From positions 1 to 21,578 of IMG/VR virus record IMGVR_UViG_3300044678_001216: 21,578 nt of DNA; one strand, written 5' to 3'. Below the pieces are notes generated by a model. It had not been told where the DNA came from and did no database searches. It saw nothing but the letters and a program-made list of their open reading frames with translations. Made by a program: the position numbers and the translations under genes. Position 1 is the stretch's first letter; each line of letters opens with the position of its first letter. Source of the DNA: a virus. Below, piece after piece: positions 7,248 to 12,221 of the stretch.

Positions 7248-7459
7248 TTGTCAGCCCTCCCTCTGTACATTCTGCGCTGTACTAACATCTGCGTGAACTC
7301 ATCAAACTCGGGGCGATACTCATCGCGCTCAAATTTGTAGGGCTCGGCTTCAGGGGTTTCAATTCTGCGCTTTTTGTTGCGGCGAATTACGTGAGCGCAG
7401 TAGGCCACCGCAATGGTAGCAGGCGCTAAAATGATTGGGTAAATTATATCTAAGCTCAT
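7244..7459 (-). CDS. Single-pass membrane protein, 71 aa, first gene of the early operon
   Basis: Start chosen at ATG 7459 (MSLDIIYPIILAPATIAVAY). The reading frame extends 17 codons further to an ATG at 7510, but that segment lies on top of the promoter elements, so the longer form would start upstream of transcription. The protein has one N-terminal transmembrane helix (about 4-22), then a basic stop-transfer run (RRNKKRR) and an acidic-to-basic cytoplasmic tail. Function unknown. The predicted leader is about 17 nt with no Shine-Dalgarno sequence. Confidence 0.75.
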   Translation of the reverse strand: MSLDIIYPIILAPATIAVAYCAHVIRRNKKRRIETPEAEPYKFERDEYRPEFDEFTQMLVQRRMYRGRADK

Positions 7460-7480
7460 AAATGTGGTGCTATGTGGTTG

Positions 7481-7511
7481 CAAATATAAAGGCATTATCC
7501 ACAAAACCAAA
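7481..7511 (-). promoter_or_regulatory. Bacteroidetes-type promoter of the early/replication operon
   Basis: On the minus strand a -33 TTTG (complement of 7508-7511) is followed after exactly 19 bp by TATATTTG (complement of 7481-7488), matching the -7 consensus TAnnTTTG. The predicted start, about 5 nt downstream near 7476, gives a short leader to the ATG at 7459. All genes leftwards to position 26 overlap or abut, so this promoter probably drives the whole replication operon. Confidence 0.75.
7495..7503 (+). promoter_or_regulatory. Perfect DnaA box inside the early promoter
   Basis: TTATCCACA is the full consensus DnaA box. It lies between the -33 and -7 elements of the early operon promoter, where a bound protein would block RNA polymerase. 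No other perfect match was noticed in the window. The fifth gene of the controlled operon encodes an orphan DnaA domain IV protein, so autoregulation or sensing of host DnaA is a direct hypothesis. Confidence 0.7.
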
Positions 7512-7519
7512 TAAATTTG

Positions 7520-7551
7520 AAAAAAAAATGCCCCGAGCCGAAACCCGAGGC
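7520..7551 (-). terminator. Intrinsic terminator after the 58-aa regulator gene
   Basis: In the minus-strand RNA a 9-bp GC-rich stem (three G-U pairs included) closes on a UUCG tetraloop. One A and then nine U residues follow (complement of the A-run 7520-7528). It lies 31 bp beyond the regulator stop and just before the early promoter, so it insulates that promoter. It could also stop late read-through arriving from the lysis genes. Confidence 0.75.
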
Positions 7552-7582
7552 AGTTAGCACCACACTAACGGCGCAAATATAC

Positions 7583-7759
7583 TCAAAGATTTTGTAAGGT
7601 TTGTTCTAATTTCCTCAACGTTTCTAAGCTCTTCGGTTCTTTTCTTGACCAGTGAGTTAAGACGCACCGATTCACGCCTGCAAGTGCGCAAAGTTTTGTT
7701 AAGGTTACGCCCTTTTGGATTGCCTTAATTTTTAAATCTGTTACGATATTTTTTTCCAT
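7583..7759 (-). CDS. 58-aa Cro/XRE-like helix-turn-helix regulator
   Basis: Manual translation from ATG 7759 gives MEKNIVTDLKIKAIQKGVTL, then TKLCALAGVNRCVLTHWSRK and a closing helix SLETLRKLEQTLQNL. The pattern (helix, T-TKLC-LAGV turn, recognition helix V-T-W, then the hydrophobic last helix) is that of XRE/Cro-type DNA-binding domains. The gene diverges from the recombination genes; the two possible ATGs form a CATATG at 7757-7762. A promoter with near-consensus elements lies directly upstream and a strong terminator follows. It probably represses one or both divergent promoters and perhaps the early operon. Too short to include a CI-type cleavage or dimer domain. Confidence 0.8.
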   Translation of the reverse strand: MEKNIVTDLKIKAIQKGVTLTKLCALAGVNRCVLTHWSRKEPKSLETLRKLEQTLQNL

Positions 7760-7765
7760 ATGCTA

Positions 7766-7797
7766 CAAATTTACAAAAAAAGCGATAAATTTGCAAA
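7766..7797. promoter_or_regulatory. Palindromic divergent promoter/operator CAAATTTA-N12-TAAATTTG
   Basis: The 8-bp arms at 7766-7773 and 7786-7793 are exact reverse complements, and each reads as a -7 box (TAAATTTG = TAnnTTTG) for one direction. The minus-strand promoter also has its -33 TTTG (complement of 7794-7797) at 20 bp spacing, leading to the regulator ATG at 7759 with almost no leader. The plus-strand box would start RNA near 7798, just before the exonuclease ATG at 7802, but no -33 TTTG is seen there. A dimeric regulator binding the palindrome could switch both directions. Confidence 0.6.
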
Positions 7798-7801
7798 TGT
7801 T

Positions 7802-8566
7802 ATGCAGTACCACACCGACATAAGCCGCGTCTCAAAGAGCGGCCTCGACCTAATTAACCGCGCTCCAGCATTGTACTATGAGCGCTATCTGAACCCCAAC
7901 GCCTCACCGCAAAAAGAAACCCCGGCCCTTATCATTGGCTCCGCTGCTCATTGTGCAGTGTTTGAGCCTGCTGAGTTCGGCAAACGCTATGCTGTTGCCC
8001 CTCATTGCGACCGACGCACAAAGGAAGGCAAAGAAACCTGGGCCAACTTCCTCGAGCATTCCAAGGGCCTCATTCCACTGGATGCCGAAAGCGCCACAAT
8101 GGTAGAGCGGATAATGGAAAGCGTCCGCGGTCATCGGACGGCGCAGTACTTACTAAAGGACGGCATTGCTGAGCAACCTATTTACTGGAATGATGAAGAG
8201 ACGGAAATTGATTGCAAGGCTCGCCCCGATTGGCTTACTCCTGACAACGTTATAATTGACCTCAAAACAACAGAGGACGCAAGCCCAAGAGGCTTCGCAC
8301 AGAGCGTTAAAAAGTACCGATACGACGTGCAGGCAGCCTTCTACTCCGATGGTCTTGAAGAGGCCACAGGAAAGCCGTGTAATGGTTTCTTTTTTGTTGC
8401 TGTTGAAAAGCACCCGCCCTATCTTGTTGGCTGGTATTTTATCGGCAACGAGGATCTAAAGGAAGCCAGACAGAAATACAAAAAAAATCTGATGACCTAC
8501 GGCTTTTGTAAGAAGTCGAACATATGGCACGGATATAGCGAAATAGTAACTAAGGTAATTTTATGA
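7802..8566 (+). CDS. RecE/YqaJ-like PD-(D/E)XK exonuclease
   Basis: A 254-aa nuclease like the C-terminal domain of RecE (exonuclease VIII). An N-terminal SKSGLDLINRAPALYYERYL helix leads to IIGSAAHCAVFEP, then the catalytic region ARPDWL ... VIIDLKTT (D and D-x-K) and the YDVQAAFY helix. It would resect double-stranded DNA ends to single strands for the annealing protein encoded next, with which it shares an ATGA overlap. The frame is open back to an ATG at 7760, but those 14 codons cover the palindromic promoter and are AT-rich and non-conserved in look, so ATG 7802 (MQYHTDISRVSKSG) is preferred. Confidence 0.87.
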   Translation: MQYHTDISRVSKSGLDLINRAPALYYERYLNPNASPQKETPALIIGSAAHCAVFEPAEFGKRYAVAPHCDRRTKEGKETWANFLEHSKGLIPLDAESATMVERIMESVRGHRTAQYLLKDGIAEQPIYWNDEETEIDCKARPDWLTPDNVIIDLKTTEDASPRGFAQSVKKYRYDVQAAFYSDGLEEATGKPCNGFFFVAVEKHPPYLVGWYFIGNEDLKEARQKYKKNLMTYGFCKKSNIWHGYSEIVTKVIL

Positions 8567-9150
8567 GCACAGAAATAACAGAAACAAACCCCGCGCCACT
8601 CAGCAGCTTCGAGCTGGCCCAACGCCAAGCAAAAGCCCTGAGCGCTTCAGACTTGGTGCCACAACAATACAAAGGCAATGTCGCCAATACTTTGGTGGCT
8701 TTGGAAATTGCAAACCGCATCGGCGCCTCGCCGCTTATGGTGATGCAAAACCTGCACATCATTCACGGCCGCCCCAGTTGGAGCAGTACTTTCGTGATCG
8801 CCGCAATAAACGGCTGCGGAAAGTTCACCGCCCTGCGCTTTGTTGGTGATCTTGACAAAGGTATTAAGGCAGTTGCAACCGAAAAGGCAACAGGCGAGAC
8901 CGTAGAAGGCCCCGCAGTTACAATGGCAATGGCAAACGCTGAGGGGTGGGTGAGCAAGGCTGGCAGCAAATGGAAAACAATGCCTGAGCTAATGATGCGC
9001 TACAGGGCCGCCGCTTTCTTTGGCCGTCTCTACGCCCCCGAGATCACCATGGGGATGCACAGCGTTGAGGAAGTGGTAGATATCCAACACGAAGAGCCCG
9101 CAGGGGTTGCAGCGATCAACGCTAAACTAATTAACCCAACGCCTGAATAA
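8563..9150 (+). CDS. RecT-like single-strand annealing recombinase
   Basis: A 195-aa protein with the features of a RecT-like family widespread in phages: SSFELAQRQAKALSASDLVP, the NTLVALEIANRIGASPLMVM helix, HGRPSWSSTFVIAAIN, and the late MPELMMRYRAAAFFGRLYAP segment followed by an acidic VEEVVDI. Such proteins anneal complementary strands during phage recombination and double-strand-end repair. Pairing with a RecE-like exonuclease in a coupled operon supports the role. Its last 20 bp overlap tail-to-tail with the endolysin gene on the other strand. Assignment rests on remembered family pattern plus context. Confidence 0.78.
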   Translation: MSTEITETNPAPLSSFELAQRQAKALSASDLVPQQYKGNVANTLVALEIANRIGASPLMVMQNLHIIHGRPSWSSTFVIAAINGCGKFTALRFVGDLDKGIKAVATEKATGETVEGPAVTMAMANAEGWVSKAGSKWKTMPELMMRYRAAAFFGRLYAPEITMGMHSVEEVVDIQHEEPAGVAAINAKLINPTPE

Positions 9151-9694
9151 GGTCTTTAGATTCGAGCAAAGTGTAAGTAAAGCGGTTGCCGTGAATGGTG
9201 GCCGCTTTTTTTGCTAATGCCATAAACTCGTTGAAATCTGCAACACGCTTAAACACTTGGCAGCCGTGGCTCCAGTCATCGACGCGGGCACTGTCAACTC
9301 CAGCCTTGTGAATGTTGATTCCGAAAACGCCCGTTTCAGTTTTATCCGTTTGATAAATACCGTCTTTGGTGTAATCCCGGTACACAGTTACAGGGCCGCA
9401 TTGTTTAAGCGCTTCATACTTTCCCTGGTGCAATCCAATGGCGTGAGATCCGCGGTACTGATTTGCAACCAAGCGAGCAGTGCCGCCGCCGTTATCTGTT
9501 GTTGCAGCCCATTCTTTTACCACCCAAGTATTTTGTATTTTGTAAGCAACCACAAGCTTATCGTCAAAAGCGTTGGTAACTTTGTTGCCAGTGGAACTAT
9601 TACGAATCCCGATAATATTTAAATTGTACTCGCCATCTTCAAAGAAGGCATATTTTTTGGCGGCCATAGTAGCGCGCAATACTGATATATTCAT
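9131..9694 (-). CDS. YkuD-like (L,D-transpeptidase fold) protein, putative endolysin
   Basis: A 187-aa protein with the active-site pattern of YkuD enzymes: H129 in FGINIHKAG, 12 residues, then S142-H143-G144-C145 in WSHGCQVF. The preceding region (IIGIRNSSTGNKVTNAFDD, RGSHAIGLHQGKYEAL) belongs to a family frequent in Bacteroidetes phages, usually left unnamed. It sits at the end of the late operon next to holin- and spanin-like genes, so peptidoglycan cleavage during lysis is the best guess; the chemistry might be hydrolysis rather than transpeptidation. No signal peptide, as for a holin-dependent endolysin. It starts in an ATGA overlap with the previous gene. Confidence 0.75.
   Translation of the reverse strand: MNISVLRATMAAKKYAFFEDGEYNLNIIGIRNSSTGNKVTNAFDDKLVVAYKIQNTWVVKEWAATTDNGGGTARLVANQYRGSHAIGLHQGKYEALKQCGPVTVYRDYTKDGIYQTDKTETGVFGINIHKAGVDSARVDDWSHGCQVFKRVADFNEFMALAKKAATIHGNRFTYTLLESKDLIQALG
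9179..9212 (+). terminator. Intrinsic terminator of the recombination operon, inside the antisense endolysin gene
   Basis: On the plus strand AAAGCGG (9179-9185) pairs with CCGCTTT (9202-9208). The inner arm TTGCC (9186-9190) pairs with GGTGG (9197-9201) through wobbles, the loop is GTGAAT, and the T-run continues to 9212. It lies 28 bp after the RecT-like stop, within codons for the C-terminal part of the endolysin on the other strand. Confidence 0.75.
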
Positions 9695-9996
9695 AAGATC
9701 AAAGTTACTAAAAAGACGGCTGCAATTGCATAAGTTGTGCGGCGCAGGCGGTGGTATTTCTGATCACGCTTCTGCAACTCATCGAGCAGCTTCGCCTGTA
9801 TCTTGTCCTGTTGCGCAATCACCTCCGCATCCACCTTCCGATATTCAATACAAAGCGCCAGATTCTCCCGGGCTTCTGCGCCCTTCAGCAGATAGTAATT
9901 ATTTGCCGAGACTGTCGAGCTGTCTGTGCATTGCGAGTAAGCGCAATGTGGTGCCGCAAGAAGTATCACCATCAAGAGCAATATAGAGCGTGTCAT
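9691..9996 (-). CDS. Secreted coiled-coil protein with C-terminal membrane anchor (spanin-like candidate)
   Basis: A 101-aa protein with an N-terminal signal peptide (MTRSILLLMVILLAAPHCAY, likely cut after AYS), a charged helical middle (about 38-84) and a C-terminal transmembrane helix (TTYAIAAVFLVTLIL). A long periplasmic helix between export signal and membrane anchor recalls unimolecular spanins, but neither Cys context makes a good lipobox. Its first 98 bp are embedded in another frame of the 100-aa gene, like Rz/Rz1 pairs. Lysis role inferred from topology and neighbours. Confidence 0.65.
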   Translation of the reverse strand: MTRSILLLMVILLAAPHCAYSQCTDSSTVSANNYYLLKGAEARENLALCIEYRKVDAEVIAQQDKIQAKLLDELQKRDQKYHRLRRTTYAIAAVFLVTLIL

Positions 9997-10201
9997 ATTT
10001 TTGATTAATTACAATTTGTGTATCGTGCAGGGCTTTGTATTTTAGGCGGATTTGATAGAGTGTATCTAAATCTTTTTCAACGATCCTAATCGCTGGGCCG
10101 TGCACTACCCGCTCGCGTTTTGGCACGGCAAATTCTAAGTAAGCCATCCCGCCAAAAACGAGCAGGATCAACAGCAGGATGGTGAGGTTACTCTTGCTCA
10201 C
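9899..10201 (-). CDS. Type II membrane protein, 100 aa (i-spanin-like candidate)
   Basis: A short N-terminus is followed by one transmembrane helix (about 6-24, LTILLLILLVFGGMAYL), then a periplasmic domain with a helical stretch (VEKDLDTLYQIRLKYKALHD) and a Cys-containing CGTTLRLL segment. Topology and size fit an inner-membrane spanin subunit. The following gene begins within its last third in another frame, the classic Rz/Rz1 embedding. It overlaps the holin candidate by 14 bp. No family recognised with certainty. Confidence 0.65.
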   Translation of the reverse strand: MSKSNLTILLLILLVFGGMAYLEFAVPKRERVVHGPAIRIVEKDLDTLYQIRLKYKALHDTQIVINQKYDTLYIALDGDTSCGTTLRLLAMHRQLDSLGK

Positions 10202-10421
10202 CCTTTTTGCCGCTAAACTTATCGACAGAAGTAAAGCCGAGGGTTAAAATTGTAACCCATTCAACAGCCGCCACCAATTCCGCACTGGGTGCAATCTCCT
10301 GCGGGCTCATTGAATTGTGCGCCATCGTTCCAAACAAAACAAATGCGCCAATGATTCCCACAAAGCGCTTGCTTGAAAGTTGGCCGTTATCGCCCTTAAA
10401 TATTTCGAGTATCTTTTTCAT
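10188..10421 (-). CDS. Putative holin, 77 aa
   Basis: A small protein with an N-terminal amphipathic, charged stretch (KKILEIFKGDNGQLSSKRF), two hydrophobic segments (about 20-37 and 48-67) and a charged tail (KFSGKKGEQE). Two-helix proteins beginning in this way are common in lysis regions of Bacteroidetes phages and are usually called holins, which form pores that release the endolysin. The start shares one base with the upstream stop (TAATG). Holin is the best call, but not proven. Confidence 0.65.
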   Translation of the reverse strand: MKKILEIFKGDNGQLSSKRFVGIIGAFVLFGTMAHNSMSPQEIAPSAELVAAVEWVTILTLGFTSVDKFSGKKGEQE

Positions 10422-10537
10422 TATCTACCTTGGCCGCGATATCTTTTCGCGGGCTTGTTATTTTTTGAATGTACGCCCTTGTTTTTACGCTTGGGCTTTG
10501 GTTGCCATTTACCTACGGATGCGCTCGCCTTTGCCAT
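10421..10537 (-). CDS. 38-aa very basic protein (Arg/Lys-rich)
   Basis: Manual translation gives MAKASASVGKWQPKPKRKNK followed by GVHSKNNKPAKRYRGQGR. The net charge is strongly positive and there is no hydrophobic core, so it is probably unfolded until bound to nucleic acid or another acidic partner. Short proteins ending in YRGQGR with a GVHSK/GVHAK core recur, from memory, in Bacteroidetes mobile elements without a known role. The stop shares one base with the holin start (TAATG), and the gene starts one base after the previous stop, so it is a fitted member of the late operon. Confidence 0.75.
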   Translation of the reverse strand: MAKASASVGKWQPKPKRKNKGVHSKNNKPAKRYRGQGR

Positions 10538-10538
10538 T

Positions 10539-10907
10539 TTACAACCCGTTAAGTTTTAGCATATTGTTGAGGCTTAGCGTGTCCATTTCAGCCAGTGCAG
10601 TATCAACGCCCATAATCCGCATTGTGGTGGCATATTTTTCAGCCTTCAATTCAAACACCTGCGCTTTGGCCTGCGCCTTAACTACGGCCTCCTTCAATTC
10701 GGCCTTTTCCGCCACCTTACTCTCAACCATTGCCTCACCCATTGCCTTCGCCTGTGCAGTTGCAACAGATGCGGCTTGCAAATTTTTGCTAATCTTGCCC
10801 AGCATTGCCTCAACCTCATCCACTGGCACCGCCTTGGCTTTGTCTGTAGGTACTGCAACGATGCTAACAAATAAACAGGCGGCAAAAATTAGAGTAAAGT
10901 GTTTCAT
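10539..10907 (-). CDS. Exported Ala/Lys-rich coiled-coil protein, 122 aa
   Basis: An N-terminal signal peptide (MKHFTLIFAACLFVSIVAVP) is followed by a long alpha-helical segment (about 30-98) dominated by Ala, Lys, Glu and Val, with heptad character, and a short C-terminal NNMLKLNGL. A periplasmic rod-like protein is expected. Lying between tail-fiber and lysis genes, it may help lysis or be a host-envelope effector; nothing specific supports either. The start overlaps the upstream stop by ATGA. Confidence 0.7.
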   Translation of the reverse strand: MKHFTLIFAACLFVSIVAVPTDKAKAVPVDEVEAMLGKISKNLQAASVATAQAKAMGEAMVESKVAEKAELKEAVVKAQAKAQVFELKAEKYATTMRIMGVDTALAEMDTLSLNNMLKLNGL

Positions 10908-11185
10908 AGTTTTTTCATTGTGTTCATTATGCGAATTTCAGTAATGGCGGCAGCCAGTGCGCTATCTGATTTTTTCAACGCGTAGCTGAGGCGGTCAATC
11001 TTTAAATCCAAGGCATCTATTTTCTGATTACTCTTTTCAATCTGTTCCTTGTAGCCCGAACGCAAGTCCATATACAAATAACTAACAGCCAAAAGCATAC
11101 AAAAAGCCACGGCAGCAACTGGATTTTTACGGAATTGGTCAAAGCTAACAGGTAGCGCATTGGGTTTTACTTTCGGTGTTGTCAT
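10904..11185 (-). CDS. Membrane-anchored coiled-coil protein, 93 aa
   Basis: A cytoplasmic N-terminus with FDQFRKNPVAA, one transmembrane helix (about 23-40, AAVAFCMLLAVSYLYM) and a coiled coil (about 46-90: KIDALDLKIDRLSYALKKSD). The topology resembles Rz-type inner-membrane spanin subunits, making this a second candidate for that role besides the 100-aa protein. ATGA overlaps join it to both neighbours. Confidence 0.7.
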   Translation of the reverse strand: MTTPKVKPNALPVSFDQFRKNPVAAVAFCMLLAVSYLYMDLRSGYKEQIEKSNQKIDALDLKIDRLSYALKKSDSALAAAITEIRIMNTMKKL

Positions 11186-11424
11186 ATCGGAAATGGTGGG
11201 GTTACAACTTCAAATTCTGTGGGCGTTCCGAGTATTGGCGTGAGTGATTCATCAAAAACAATATACCAAAATTGTGGTGTGTTTAATTCTGCGAACTGAT
11301 AGTCCACCCAATTCTGCGTTACGTCATCGGGGCTTACGGGGATGCCATAGTAAGCATCGCACAACTCACGGGCGTTAATTGCTTCCTGTTCGGTGTTGTA
11401 TTGGTAGCCGTTAATAGATGCCAT
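11182..11424 (-). CDS. Conserved hypothetical protein, 80 aa
   Basis: An 80-aa acidic, aromatic-rich protein starting MASINGYQYNTEQEAINARE with a PVSPDDVTQNWVDYQ centre and a FWYIVFDESL strand. Similar proteins occur beside tail-fiber genes of Bacteroidetes phages, from memory, without an assigned function. Position between the receptor-binding module and membrane proteins suggests a tail or fiber accessory role. It overlaps the 269-aa gene by 14 bp and the next gene by 4 bp. Confidence 0.7.
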   Translation of the reverse strand: MASINGYQYNTEQEAINARELCDAYYGIPVSPDDVTQNWVDYQFAELNTPQFWYIVFDESLTPILGTPTEFEVVTPPFPI

Positions 11425-12220
11425 AATATGAATTTATATTTGTGTTAATACCTGTTATACTACTTGTTTTGTCTGACTGGTATAAAACAATTTCGCTTAT
11501 TTTTCCATTCCACCACCAAATATCATTAGCTTGACCAATAAATAAAAGGTCAAGTGCTGCGGAATTGTTGTATGTACTGCCAAATATTGTATTATTTTTG
11601 TAAACTTTAACGTTGTTTGCAGTATCTCTATTTGCAGTTAATAACGTTTGCGTATTTATAACGCCACCATAACCATTATTCGCACCTCCTGGGTTTATTG
11701 TTACAGTTGTGATGTTATTTACTGCAAGGTAATCTGCTAAAAATTTACCTAACAAAACTTGAATTGCTGGAAATGTTGCATTACTATACACCCCATAAAT
11801 AGAATAATTATTGTATGGTGTATCTGTAAATTCTAAGAAATCATTTGTACCGTCAAACAAAATAGAAGGCTTACCATTGTCAGTAATTATGCTTCCACTA
11901 CTTACAATTTGTGGCTGATTTACTGCGGTTGTTTTTGTTGCGTTTCTACTATTACCACTTTGGTCGTACCAAGTTGTTACAAAGCCATTTGTACCACTAC
12001 AAAAAGTAGTAAGTGCTGATGTGTCTAAATTGCCTAATGCAGTAAATCCAATGTTTGTTTCCGTATTGTCGCTTGACCTACGCACACGAATTGCACTACC
12101 AGTATAAGCAGTACGCAATTTTCTAACGGAATAGGCAGCGGCAGCATTTGGATAAGTATCCAACAACCCAACAAACGACTGAATCTGCGAAGCAATAACC
12201 CCGTGTGTTGAAAGTATCAT
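11411..12220 (-). CDS. Tail-associated protein with arabinofuranosidase B-like (LamG-type) module
   Basis: Residues about 15-130 match the pattern of the alpha-L-arabinofuranosidase B catalytic-like family: AAAAYSVRKLRTAYTGSAIR, VRRSSDNTETNIGFTALGNL, then GFVTTWYDQSGNSRNATK and PSILFDGTNDFLEF. The rest is a beta-sandwich with Asn/Thr-rich strands, ending in WWWNGKISEIVLYQS. In phages such modules probably bind or trim surface glycans as part of receptor recognition. The gene is visibly AT-richer than its neighbours, as expected of an exchanged host-range module. Binding rather than enzymatic activity is assumed. Confidence 0.78.
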   Translation of the reverse strand: MILSTHGVIASQIQSFVGLLDTYPNAAAAYSVRKLRTAYTGSAIRVRRSSDNTETNIGFTALGNLDTSALTTFCSGTNGFVTTWYDQSGNSRNATKTTAVNQPQIVSSGSIITDNGKPSILFDGTNDFLEFTDTPYNNYSIYGVYSNATFPAIQVLLGKFLADYLAVNNITTVTINPGGANNGYGGVINTQTLLTANRDTANNVKVYKNNTIFGSTYNNSAALDLLFIGQANDIWWWNGKISEIVLYQSDKTSSITGINTNINSYYGIY

Positions 12221-12221
12221 A

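Noticed and set aside
7460-7510. Longer start for the first early-operon protein at 7510
   Set aside because: The extra codons cover the -33/-7 elements and the DnaA box; ATG 7459 follows the predicted RNA start.
7574-7581. TATATTTG (minus) just after the 58-aa regulator stop
   Set aside because: No -33 partner, and any RNA would meet the terminator at 7520-7551 at once. A short RNA cannot be excluded but is unsupported.
7760-7801. Longer start for the exonuclease at 7760
   Set aside because: These codons cover the palindromic promoter and would require RNA starting further upstream, where no promoter was seen.
10207-10944. Plus-strand open frame of 245 codons
   Set aside because: It is antisense to five minus-strand genes (holin, 38-aa, 122-aa and others) that fit each other base by base. 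Its Ser/Ala/Leu-rich composition is what antisense of Ala/Lys-rich coding sequence gives.
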